Assembly: GCA_902783165.1 (NCBI GenBank)
Contig: CACZPU010000052.1
Span: 1 to 39,643 of the forward strand
DNA from: an uncultured Prevotellaceae bacterium
Lineage (GTDB): Bacteria > Bacteroidota > Bacteroidia > Bacteroidales > Bacteroidaceae
Reading direction: 5' to 3'
Length of the DNA stretch: 39,643 nucleotides
Below, piece after piece: positions 17,301-25,168 of the stretch. The notes below the pieces were generated by a model that saw nothing but the letters and a program-made list of their open reading frames with translations, was not told the origin of the DNA and made no database searches. The stretch's first letter is position 1. Each line of letters starts with the position of its first letter. Made by a program: the position numbers and the translations under genes.

Positions 17301-18425
17301 TTAATCGTTCAAAAGCATTGGCATGATCAACATAAGCACATCCTCATTCTCAGGCTGCTCACTTGGTATAATCAGACATGGACGGCTTGGATCGGCAAGT
17401 TCGAGAACAATTTCCTCGCTGGAAAGATTGTTCAGGATTTCGCTTAGCGATGAACCCTTGAAGCCAATGTTCATGGTGCTTCCATTATAGTCGCAAACAA
17501 TTTCTTCCTTAGCACTCGTTGAGAAATCAACGTCTTCAGACGAAATCTCCATTTTGCCCATTTCCAGGTGTAGACGAACGAGCTGGCTGCTTTCGCTGGC
17601 GAATGGCAATACGCGTCTCAAAGCACCGCCCAAAACCTTGCGGTCGATGGTCAAGTGGTTGGGGTTGTCTTGAGGAATAACGCTGTTGTAGTTAGGGTAT
17701 CTTCCTTCAATTAATCGACACTGGAGAACTGTATCGCCAAATGTGATGTCTGCATTGCGGTCATCGAAACGAATGACTACATCGCTATCGTCCTTGCCTA
17801 AAATATTCTTGAGCAGAGTGGCAGGTTTTTTGGGCAAAATGAATGATGTGGGATTTTCGCTTTTCACTCCGAAATACTTGTTGCGAACCAGTTTGTGTCC
17901 GTCGCTTGCCACAACAGCAAGCGATTCCGATGTAAGGTCAAAATAGATTCCGTTCATCACTGGGCGTAATTCCTCAGATGCGGTAGCGAATATAGAGCGT
18001 GTGATGTTGTCTGCCAGTACGTTGTTGGGCAGTGTGAGCACGGTTGCATTATCTGTCATTGGCTGTACGGTCGGATATGTCTCTGGATTCTGACCGATGA
18101 AGTTGTACAATCCGTTCTGGTATACCACCTTGATGGCCATGCTGACGATGTCAACATCTATGGTAAGAGGCTGTTCGGGCAATTCTTTTACTGCGTCTAA
18201 GATAGTACGGTTGCTAACAGCGAATTTGCCGTCGCCTTCACATTGGTCAAGAGTGAGGGAGGTCCTCATTACATTTTCTCCGTCAGAAGCGGTAATAATC
18301 ATGCTGTTGTTAGCCACTTCAAAGAGGAAGCAATCAAGAATGGGCATTGCATTCTTACTGTTGATTACCTTTGATAATGATGTAAGTCGGCTGTTGAGTG
18401 CCGAACTCGATACTGTAAATCTCAT
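17301..18425 (-). CDS. dnaN: DNA polymerase III beta subunit (sliding clamp)
   Basis: This 374-aa protein has the length and the three-domain layout of the beta clamp. Recognisable segments are MRFTVSSSALNSRL at the start, PILDCFLFEV, SDGHKLV, PNYNSVIPQDNP and a C-terminal LMIMPMLLND. It encircles DNA and tethers polymerase III. It is the first gene of a leftward run through recN. In this lineage dnaN is found with coaBC and recN and not with dnaA. A TAnnTTTG element lies 44 bp upstream. Confidence 0.96.
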   Translation of the reverse strand: MRFTVSSSALNSRLTSLSKVINSKNAMPILDCFLFEVANNSMIITASDGENVMRTSLTLDQCEGDGKFAVSNRTILDAVKELPEQPLTIDVDIVSMAIKVVYQNGLYNFIGQNPETYPTVQPMTDNATVLTLPNNVLADNITRSIFATASEELRPVMNGIYFDLTSESLAVVASDGHKLVRNKYFGVKSENPTSFILPKKPATLLKNILGKDDSDVVIRFDDRNADITFGDTVLQCRLIEGRYPNYNSVIPQDNPNHLTIDRKVLGGALRRVLPFASESSQLVRLHLEMGKMEISSEDVDFSTSAKEEIVCDYNGSTMNIGFKGSSLSEILNNLSSEEIVLELADPSRPCLIIPSEQPENEDVLMLIMPMLLND

Positions 18426-18468
18426 GAGTGTTTATATTTTAATATTGTTATAGCTTTACAATTGGGTA

Positions 18469-18476
18469 CAAAAATA
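18469..18476 (-). promoter_or_regulatory. -7 element of the dnaN promoter
   Basis: TATTTTTG on the minus strand matches TAnnTTTG and lies 44-51 bp before the dnaN start. The DNA upstream is a run of A-rich sequence on the plus strand (18477-18520) without a TTTG, so this looks like an A/T-tract-assisted promoter. Confidence 0.5.
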
Positions 18477-18526
18477 CAAAAAAATAAAAAAAGAAAAAAA
18501 TAAAAGAATAAAAAAACGCTTAAAAT

Positions 18527-18543
18527 GTTCTTAGATTAAGAAC
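18527..18543. promoter_or_regulatory. 17-bp palindrome in the dnaN/DUF3127 divergent region
   Basis: GTTCTTA (18527-18533), GAT, TAAGAAC (18537-18543) is a perfect 7-bp inverted repeat with a 3-bp centre. It lies just upstream of TAATTTCG (18552-18559), a one-mismatch -7 element for the rightward DUF3127 gene. The position suits an operator. No regulator is assigned. Confidence 0.45.
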
Positions 18544-18576
18544 TATTTTATTAATTTCGCAAACTGAAAGCAAATT

Positions 18577-18623
18577 ACAAAGAGGTTAACTTATTAAATT
18601 TAATTCTGATAGTTCCTCTTTGT
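18577..18623 (+). other. 9-bp stem in the leader of the DUF3127 gene
   Basis: ACAAAGAGG (18577-18585) pairs with CCTCTTTGT (18615-18623) across a 29-nt loop in the predicted 5' leader of the DUF3127 mRNA. The stem ends 44 nt before the start codon. No known riboswitch is recognised. Confidence 0.4.
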
Positions 18624-18667
18624 CAACGTTTTACGAAGAATAAATACAAATAAAATATTAAATTGTT

Positions 18668-19114
18668 ATGGAAATTGAAGGAAAAATAATTGTCGTGCTT
18701 CCCGAGCAGAGCGGCACATCTTCTCGCACGGGTAACCCATGGAAGAGCCAAGAGTATGTAATTGAAACACACGACCAATTCCCGCGGAAATGTTGTTTCC
18801 GTGTGTTCGGTGCTGACCGCATTGCAGCTATGAACATCCAAAGTGGTGAGGAATTGCGAGTGAGTTTCGATGTGGATGCTCGCGAGTATCAAGGCAGATG
18901 GTATAACACTCTGACCGCGTGGCGTGTTGACCGAATCGACCCAATGGCTGCACAAACCGGCACAGATCAGCAGCCTATGCCAATTCCAGGAGCATTTCCA
19001 GCTCCGCCACCTGCAGGAACAGCACCTGCAGCGCCTACTGCCCAACAGCCACAACCATTCTCAGCAGAGCAGCCGCAGAACAATGAAGGTTCGACAGACG
19101 ACCTCCCCTTTTAA
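18668..19114 (+). CDS. DUF3127 OB-fold protein with an SSB-like acidic tail
   Basis: This 148-aa protein has an N-terminal DUF3127 domain (1-95) with MEIEGKIIVVLPE, KSQEYVIETHDQFPRK, CFRVFGADRI and REYQGRWYNTLTAWRVD, a pattern like a short OB-fold ssDNA-binding domain. Residues 96-140 form a Pro/Ala/Gln-rich linker. The last residues are STDDLPF, closely like the DDDIPF tip with which SSB recruits replication and repair proteins. It is divergent from dnaN. It is not the canonical Ssb. Binding to ssDNA is an inference. Candidate operator and leader stem lie upstream. Confidence 0.85.
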   Translation: MEIEGKIIVVLPEQSGTSSRTGNPWKSQEYVIETHDQFPRKCCFRVFGADRIAAMNIQSGEELRVSFDVDAREYQGRWYNTLTAWRVDRIDPMAAQTGTDQQPMPIPGAFPAPPPAGTAPAAPTAQQPQPFSAEQPQNNEGSTDDLPF

Positions 19115-19161
19115 TTTACGTGGCGAAAGCCACAAATAGGTTGGCTTTCATCTGTTTACAC

Positions 19162-19217
19162 AAAAATGCTTTTTAATATCTTCAATCACCTATATTCTGA
19201 TATTAAAAAGCATTTTT
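19162..19217 (+). terminator. 19-bp inverted repeat after DUF3127, probable terminator
   Basis: AAAAATGCTTTTTAATATC (19162-19180) and its exact complement (19199-19217) flank an 18-nt loop. The right arm ends in five T. The stem is AT-rich with a TGC core, typical of the weak terminators of AT-rich Bacteroidota intergenic regions, and it could work in both directions. Confidence 0.6.
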
Positions 19218-19369
19218 ATATTGTTAGACCCCCCCCTTTTACTATTCCCAAGTTACTTGGTTATATCTTTATTCATCAATCTGATTATATAAATAGTGAA
19301 ATATAATCAATTGTATTCTGTTTAATTATTATTGGTAGTTTGTTTTCAAAGCATACATGGTCATTCTAC

Positions 19370-19420
19370 ACTTTACACAAAGGTTAGGTGCACCTTTGTT
19401 AAGAAATTTTTGTGTAAAGT
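19370..19420. repeat. Nested inverted-repeat element
   Basis: ACTTTACACAAA (19370-19381) and TTTGTGTAAAGT (19409-19420) form a perfect 12-bp inverted repeat. Inside lie CAAAGGT/ACCTTTG (19378-19384 and 19392-19398) and the 10-bp palindrome AGGTGCACCT (19386-19395). The alternative pairings overlap, so two RNA folds compete. It looks like a dispersed intergenic element, but only one copy is in the window. Confidence 0.6.
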
Positions 19421-19619
19421 ACAAATCAATAATTGTTCTGAAAAAGATGATATAATCTGTTTTATTTAATGTATATGGTTTGATTTTTTGTATTATCAGT
19501 TTGAATCCTTTACTTACACTTCCCATTTTGTCGTTATGACGTCAGTGTTTTTTTATGCTTTTCTACCAAAGAATTATTAAAAACTTTTTGTGACGAGCAT
19601 ATAATTCGAGTTTTTTATG

Positions 19620-19627
19620 TATTTTTG
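19620..19627 (+). promoter_or_regulatory. Candidate -7 element of the GH2 gene
   Basis: TATTTTTG fits TAnnTTTG and would start RNA near 19634, ten bases before the chosen ATG. TTTG at 19587-19590 is 29 bp upstream, which is too far for a good -33 element. Confidence 0.45.
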
Positions 19628-19643
19628 CGGAAACATATTTATC

Positions 19644-22139
19644 ATGAAAGTATTCTACAAATTTCTACTTTGTCTTCATGTTGTCTTTTTCGCATTATCA
19701 CTCAATGCACGCAACAGAGTATGTTTCGATAACGATTGGCTTTTTATATTGGACGACAAGCTGACAATCAACGATGTACAGAACAGAACAAATTGGCGAC
19801 TCCTCAATCTACCTCACGACTGGGCCATAGAAGGCGACTTTCATGTTGGAAATCCCAGTGGTGCGGGTGGCGGAGCACTGCCAGGAGGAGTTGGCTGGTA
19901 TAAAAAAAGTTTCTCGATTGGTGACGAAGAAGCCAAAAAGAATCACTATTTCATTGAGTTTGACGGTGTCTATATGAACAGTACCGTTTGGTTGAATGGC
20001 CACCAGCTGGGTCAACGCCCTTATGGGTACAGTTCATTTCAATATGAGTTGACTCCTTTTTTGAAGAAAGGAGAAAACCTTTTGGTGGTCAAAGTGGACA
20101 ATAGCGACCAGCCAAACTCGCGTTGGTACAGCGGTTGTGGCATCTACCGTCATGTTTGGCTTACCAAGGTACATAAGGTTCATGTTGCGCATTGGGGTAC
20201 ATATGTCACAGCCAATGTCACTCCCAACTATAGAAAGGCTACATTTAATGTCCAGGTGGAAGTTGAAAATGCCACTCACGAAACAAAAGTAGTCAATTAT
20301 TTGGTCGATGCTTCCGGGAGGGTGGTTGGTAAGACAAAGTTGAGAAATAGCGCTAATGGTTTATTCTCATCTACACTTGTATTGGCAAAACCGCATCTTT
20401 GGACTTTGAATACTCCATATATTTATAAGGTGAAAACCGAGGTAAGGGAAGGAAACGAGTTGGTGGATGTCTATGAAACTCCCACAGGAGTGAGAGATTT
20501 CCGCTTCGATGCAGAGCAAGGTTTTTTTCTTAATTCTGAGCATCTGAAAATTAATGGTGTGTGTGAACATCATGATTTGGGTTGTTTTGGGGCTGCATTC
20601 AATGAAGATGCCATGCACAGAAAACTTGTAAAACTGAAGGATATGGGTGTTAATAGCATCCGATGTTCCCACAATCCTCCAGCACCAGAATTGCTTGACA
20701 TGTGCGACACCATGGGGCTGATAGTGATGGACGAGAGTTTTGACATGTGGCGAAGACAAAAGACATCAGGAGACTATGCTCGATTCTTTGACGAGTGGCA
20801 TGAACAAGATCTTTCCGATTTGATAAAAAGAGACCGAAACCATCCATCAGTCATGATATGGTCTATTGGTAACGAAGTGTTGGAACAATGGTCATCAGCA
20901 GAGGCAGATACCTTGACACTAGAACAGGCAAATCTCATCTTGAATGCCGGTCACGACACCTCAACATTGGCTAAGGAAGGCGAGTTGAGTGTTCAGTCAT
21001 TACTTACCAGACACTTGGCAGATATTGTCAAGAGATTCGATAAGACACGTCCGATTACTGCCGGATGCAATGAGCCAGACCCCAACAATCATCTTTTCAA
21101 GAGTGGTGTCATCGACGTCATTGGCTTCAATTACCATCACCAATGGATAAAGGATGTTCCGAAGAATTTTCCCGGCAAGCCGTTCATCATGACCGAAAGC
21201 GTTTCTGCTTTGCAGACAAGAGGTAACTATATGATGCCATCAGACAGCATATATATTGCACCCAAAGAATGGTGGATGCCATACACTGACCCTTCGTTCA
21301 TGTGTTCGGCCTATGATAACATGCACGCCTCTTGGAGCAGCACCCACGAAGAGACATGGAATGTTGTGAAGCACCTTCCTTTTGTATGCGGCCAATATAT
21401 TTGGACGGGATTCGACTATATTGGAGAGCCTACACCTTATAGTTTTCCGGCAAGAAGTAGCTATTTCGGAATCATCGATTTGGCAGGTTTCCCCAAGGAT
21501 ATATATTATATGTATCAGAGCGAATGGACAGACAAACCGGTGCTGCATCTGTTTCCACACTGGAATTGGCTACCGGGACAAACTGTTGATATGTGGTGCT
21601 ATTATAACCAGGCGGACGAGGTGGAATTGTTCGTAAACGGCAAGAGCATGGGCGTGAGGAAGAAGATGAACTATGGTGAAATCAATGCCGATTCTTCTCA
21701 AATGCCATGTTCTACCGAATTTCATGTTGCATGGCGGGTGCGTTTTGAGCCTGGTGAGGCAAAGGTTGTGGCCAGAAAGAATGGAAAAGTTATTGGCGAA
21801 AAGGTTTTAAGAACGGCAGGAACACCTGAGCGCATTCGCTTAACTACTGATTATCGAGGTAAAAACACTACTTTTATTTTTGCAGAGGTTGTTGACAGGG
21901 ATGGTAATGTATGTCCAAATGCTAACCATCAAATATTTTTTGATACAGAGTGCGATGGCATCAACGATTGTCCGGCCGAGATTATTGGAGTTGACAATGG
22001 ATGTCAAATGTCCATGGAACGCTTCAAGGACAATAAGCGGCACACCTTTTTCGGCAGATGCTTGGTTGTGGTAAAAGGAAAAGGCAAACTGATGGCTAAA
22101 GCCGTTGACCTGAAGCCAGACCATATTGTCTTAGAATAG
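19644..22139 (+). CDS. Secreted GH2 glycosidase, beta-galactosidase-like
   Basis: This 831-aa enzyme starts with a signal peptide (about residues 1-22). Next come the GH2 sugar-binding domain (25-175, with LPHDWAIEGDF and GVGWYKKSF), an Ig-like domain (to 285) and the TIM barrel. The acid/base is Glu411 in IWSIGNEV and the nucleophile Glu518 in IMTESV. The remainder (about 630-831) matches the DUF4982 and GH2 C-terminal Ig-like domains seen in Bacteroidota. Beta-galactosidase is the likeliest activity, but GH2 specificity cannot be read from sequence alone. An in-frame ATG at 19617 overlaps the promoter, so I used 19644. A fucosidase follows after 20 bp. Confidence 0.9.
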   Translation: MKVFYKFLLCLHVVFFALSLNARNRVCFDNDWLFILDDKLTINDVQNRTNWRLLNLPHDWAIEGDFHVGNPSGAGGGALPGGVGWYKKSFSIGDEEAKKNHYFIEFDGVYMNSTVWLNGHQLGQRPYGYSSFQYELTPFLKKGENLLVVKVDNSDQPNSRWYSGCGIYRHVWLTKVHKVHVAHWGTYVTANVTPNYRKATFNVQVEVENATHETKVVNYLVDASGRVVGKTKLRNSANGLFSSTLVLAKPHLWTLNTPYIYKVKTEVREGNELVDVYETPTGVRDFRFDAEQGFFLNSEHLKINGVCEHHDLGCFGAAFNEDAMHRKLVKLKDMGVNSIRCSHNPPAPELLDMCDTMGLIVMDESFDMWRRQKTSGDYARFFDEWHEQDLSDLIKRDRNHPSVMIWSIGNEVLEQWSSAEADTLTLEQANLILNAGHDTSTLAKEGELSVQSLLTRHLADIVKRFDKTRPITAGCNEPDPNNHLFKSGVIDVIGFNYHHQWIKDVPKNFPGKPFIMTESVSALQTRGNYMMPSDSIYIAPKEWWMPYTDPSFMCSAYDNMHASWSSTHEETWNVVKHLPFVCGQYIWTGFDYIGEPTPYSFPARSSYFGIIDLAGFPKDIYYMYQSEWTDKPVLHLFPHWNWLPGQTVDMWCYYNQADEVELFVNGKSMGVRKKMNYGEINADSSQMPCSTEFHVAWRVRFEPGEAKVVARKNGKVIGEKVLRTAGTPERIRLTTDYRGKNTTFIFAEVVDRDGNVCPNANHQIFFDTECDGINDCPAEIIGVDNGCQMSMERFKDNKRHTFFGRCLVVVKGKGKLMAKAVDLKPDHIVLE

Positions 22140-22159
22140 ATGAATAAAGGATTAATGAA

Positions 22160-23548
22160 ATGAACGGAACAACGATAATTACTGTGATGAAAAAGTCTTT
22201 CGTGTTGCCCCTTTTGTCATGTTTTATGACAACAATGACATTTGCACAGAACAATGTGCATCAACAATCATTGTCTTATGAATGGCCAAAAGAAGAGCAG
22301 GTCTTGCAAAATCTCCAACGCTGGCAAGACTTGAAGTTCGGTGTGTTGATTCACTGGGGATTGTATTCTGTTCCCGGAATAGTGGAATCTTGGTCTATTT
22401 GCGATGAAAACTGGATTACACGTGACACGACAATGACCTACCAGCAGTATCAAGACTGGTATTTCGGATTGGCCGACAAGTTCAATCCACAAAATTTCAA
22501 TCCTCGGCAATGGGCTACAGTTATGAAAGATGCTGGCATGAAATATATGATTTTCACAACGAAACATCATGATGGTTTCTGTATGTTTGACAGTCGTGAA
22601 ACCGATTTCACTATTACCCGCCATGCTTTTAAGGACAATGTGCAATCGGATGTTCTTCGATTTGTGCTCGAAGCCTTTAGGGAAAACGATTTTATGATTG
22701 GTACCTATTTCTCAAAACCCGATTGGCATAGCCAATACTATTGGTGGGATGTCTATGCCAAGAAAGGACGAAACGTTAATTATTACATTGACCAACACCC
22801 ATGGAGATGGAACCAGTTTTGCAAATTCACATATAATCAGATAGAGGAAATTATGTCAAGGTATGGAAACGTTGACATACTCTGGCTTGATGGCGGATGG
22901 GTATGCAAGGAAAACAACCAGGACATACACATGGATGAGATTGCAAAAATGGCACGTCATCATCAGCCTTCACTCATCATAGTGGAAAGAACTATTCGTG
23001 GTCCATATGAAAACTATCAAACCCCCGAGCGCACTATTCCGGACAAACAACTCTCATACCCCTGGGAAAGTTGCATTCCTTTGAGTGACGACTGGGGATA
23101 TGTAAACAGACCGCGATGGAAATCGTCGGCAAAAGTTATCAACACATTGATGGAGGTTGTTGCAAAAGGTGGCAATCTTGCTCTGGGTGTGGGTCCTACA
23201 TCAGACGGAATCATTCAGCCTGAAGCAGTTGACATACTCGAAAGGATAGGAGAGTGGCTTAAAACAAATGGTGAAGCCATCTACGACACAAAGACAACAA
23301 ATCATTACCATGATGGAAACCTGTGGTTTACCTCGTCAAATAATAGTCGTCTCACTTTTGCACTTTATCCTTTGGAAGATGGGAAACAACTTCCTACTTC
23401 TATTTCTTGGACAGGAAACCTTCCTCAAAAGCGCATTCGGCTATTGGAAAACCATCAGTCTCTGAAATATAATATACAAGACGGCAAGGTTACATTGAAA
23501 CTTCCCAAGAAAATGAAGCAACAACCATTTGTTCTTGTAATTGAATAA
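22160..23548 (+). CDS. Secreted GH29 alpha-L-fucosidase
   Basis: This 462-aa GH29 enzyme has LKFGVLIHWG near residue 58, TTKHHDGF near 133, the nucleophile motif ILWLDGG with Asp244, and a late GGNLALGVGPTSDG. A signal peptide is present (MKKSFVLPLL to FAQ). The ATG at 22160 has AAAGGA about 10 bases upstream; an ATG at 22187 would give a shorter signal peptide and is equally possible. It is codirectional with the GH2 gene 20 bp upstream. It differs strongly from the fucosidase at 4.7-6.0 kb (WLDGG versus WFDGY), so the two probably have different linkage preferences. Confidence 0.9.
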   Translation: MNGTTIITVMKKSFVLPLLSCFMTTMTFAQNNVHQQSLSYEWPKEEQVLQNLQRWQDLKFGVLIHWGLYSVPGIVESWSICDENWITRDTTMTYQQYQDWYFGLADKFNPQNFNPRQWATVMKDAGMKYMIFTTKHHDGFCMFDSRETDFTITRHAFKDNVQSDVLRFVLEAFRENDFMIGTYFSKPDWHSQYYWWDVYAKKGRNVNYYIDQHPWRWNQFCKFTYNQIEEIMSRYGNVDILWLDGGWVCKENNQDIHMDEIAKMARHHQPSLIIVERTIRGPYENYQTPERTIPDKQLSYPWESCIPLSDDWGYVNRPRWKSSAKVINTLMEVVAKGGNLALGVGPTSDGIIQPEAVDILERIGEWLKTNGEAIYDTKTTNHYHDGNLWFTSSNNSRLTFALYPLEDGKQLPTSISWTGNLPQKRIRLLENHQSLKYNIQDGKVTLKLPKKMKQQPFVLVIE

Positions 23549-23568
23549 TAGGTACGATATGATGCATG

Positions 23569-23588
23569 ACGTTTGTCCAGACGTTTTT
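23569..23588 (+). terminator. Candidate terminator after the GH2/GH29 pair
   Basis: ACGTTT (23569-23574), GTCC, AGACGT (23579-23584) form a 6-bp stem with one G-U pair and are followed by TTTT. The stem is weak but the layout fits an intrinsic terminator. Confidence 0.4.
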
Positions 23589-23654
23589 ATTGCATATACA
23601 AAATTGATGTAATTAACAAAAATCTACTTTTTTGCTCATTTTTCTTTCATTTTG

Positions 23655-23685
23655 TTTGGTGAATCAAAAATATTGTGTAAATTTG
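23655..23685 (+). promoter_or_regulatory. Promoter of the glutamate dehydrogenase gene
   Basis: TTTG (23655-23658), a 19-bp spacer and TAAATTTG (23678-23685) fit the Bacteroidota consensus. RNA would start near 23692, leaving a leader of about 60 nt. Confidence 0.8.
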
Positions 23686-23752
23686 CAACCAATTTAAGAT
23701 TTTAAGGTAAAAAGATTATATCTGCAATTAAAACACATTTAATATTTTTGTT

Positions 23753-25090
23753 ATGAATGCATCGAAAGTTGTAGAGGAACTCATGATGAGATTTCCTAAT
23801 GAGCCGGAGTACATCCAGGCAGTTTCACAGGTATTACCCTCAATCGAGGAAGAGTACAACAAACACCCTGAGTTTGAAAAATCCAATTTGATTGAACGTT
23901 TGTGCATCCCTGACCGAATCATTCAGTTCAGAGTGACTTGGGTAGACGACAAGGGTGTCGTACAGAACAACATGGGTTACAGAATCCAGCACAACAACGT
24001 CATTGGTCCATATAAAGGTGGTATCCGATTCCACAAGAGCGTGAATCTCAGCATATTGAAATTCCTTGCTTTTGAACAGACTTTCAAGAATTCACTCACC
24101 ACATTGCCAATGGGTGGAGCCAAAGGTGGTTCCGATTTCTCGCCTAGAGGTAAGAGTGAGGCCGAGGTGATGCGTTTCTGTCAGGCTTTCATGAACGAAT
24201 TGTACCGCCATATTGGTCCTGACGAGGACGTTCCTGCTGGCGATATCGGTGTTGGCGGCCGTGAAGTTGGATTCCTTTTCGGTCAGTACAAGAAGCTTAC
24301 TCATCAATGGAGTGGAGTTTTGACAGGTAAGGGTATACAGTTCGGAGGTTCGCTCATCCGTCCTGAGGCCACTGGTTATGGCTGTGTTTATTTCTTGGAG
24401 TCCATGCTTGCCACAAGAAATATTGAGCTGAGAGGAAAGAAAGTGTTGATTTCTGGAGCAGGTAACGTGGCTCAGTATGCAGCAGAAAAATGTATCCAAT
24501 TGGGTGCCATCGTGCTTACGATGTCAGATAGTGATGGCTATATCTACGATCCTGAAGGAATCGACCAGGAAAAACTGGAATACATCAAGGAACTGAAGAA
24601 CATTGAAAGAGGTCGTATCAGAGAGTATGCAGAAGAGTATCCTCAAGCCAAATATCATGAGGGAATGCGCCCATGGCACGAGTGTGCAGACATTGCCTTG
24701 CCATGTGCAACCCAGAATGAAATCAATGCTGACGAGGCACAAGCGTTGGTTGACAATGGCGTGATTGCAGTGGCAGAGGGAGCCAATATGCCTACCTTGC
24801 CTGACGCTATCAAGATATTCCAGAAAGCCAAGTTGCTGTATGCTCCAGGTAAAGCAAGCAATGCAGGTGGCGTGTCTGTTTCTGGTCTTGAAATGAGTCA
24901 AAACTCTGAGCGTCTCTCTTGGACAGCCAAGGAAGTTGACGACTATCTGAAACGCATCATGAATGATATCCACGAAAACTGTATCAAATACGGAACCGAA
25001 AGCGATGGCTACATTAATTATGTGAAAGGTGCCAATGTGGCAGGTTTCATCAAAGTGGCCAAAGGCATGATGGGACAGGGTATCGTTTAA
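23753..25090 (+). CDS. gdhA: NADP-specific glutamate dehydrogenase
   Basis: This 445-aa protein interconverts 2-oxoglutarate plus ammonia and glutamate, the main ammonia-assimilation route in gut Bacteroidales. The catalytic lysine motif LPMGGAKGGSDF is near residue 120, QFGGSLIRPEATGYG near 197, and the Rossmann motif SGAGNVAQYAAEK near 236. Length near 445 and these motifs mark the hexameric bacterial type. NADP preference is inferred from family membership. It is a single-gene transcript with a clear promoter and terminator. Confidence 0.95.
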   Translation: MNASKVVEELMMRFPNEPEYIQAVSQVLPSIEEEYNKHPEFEKSNLIERLCIPDRIIQFRVTWVDDKGVVQNNMGYRIQHNNVIGPYKGGIRFHKSVNLSILKFLAFEQTFKNSLTTLPMGGAKGGSDFSPRGKSEAEVMRFCQAFMNELYRHIGPDEDVPAGDIGVGGREVGFLFGQYKKLTHQWSGVLTGKGIQFGGSLIRPEATGYGCVYFLESMLATRNIELRGKKVLISGAGNVAQYAAEKCIQLGAIVLTMSDSDGYIYDPEGIDQEKLEYIKELKNIERGRIREYAEEYPQAKYHEGMRPWHECADIALPCATQNEINADEAQALVDNGVIAVAEGANMPTLPDAIKIFQKAKLLYAPGKASNAGGVSVSGLEMSQNSERLSWTAKEVDDYLKRIMNDIHENCIKYGTESDGYINYVKGANVAGFIKVAKGMMGQGIV

Positions 25091-25094
25091 AATC

Positions 25095-25149
25095 AAATGT
25101 CTATAGGCTGTAGTTCTTTAATCATGGCCTATAGACATTTTCTTTTTTT
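25095..25149 (+). terminator. Terminator of gdhA
   Basis: AAATGTCTATAGGC (25095-25108) and GCCTATAGACATTT (25127-25140) form a perfect 14-bp stem with an 18-nt loop, followed by TC and seven T (25143-25149). It also faces the end of the leftward kdgK operon and may serve both strands. Confidence 0.88.
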
Positions 25150-25168
25150 ATGTTTGGGAAATGTTTTC

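Larger units (their letters stand above)
19115..19643. other. Long non-coding region with inverted repeats and a C tract
   Basis: This 529-bp gap holds a small GAAA-capped hairpin (GTGGC/GCCAC) right after the DUF3127 stop, a 19-bp inverted repeat, a run of eight C at 19229-19236, a nested inverted-repeat element near 19370-19420, and the candidate GH2 promoter. A 65-codon open frame on the minus strand (19329-19526) covers the nested element and looks fortuitous. Confidence 0.6.

Noticed and set aside
19329-19526. 65-codon frame on the minus strand in the intergenic gap
   Set aside because: It covers a nested inverted repeat, has no promoter or family match and unremarkable codon use, so it is treated as chance.
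24092-25096. Long open frames opposite gdhA
   Set aside because: They are antisense shadows of a well-conserved gene. The sense frame has full family motifs.
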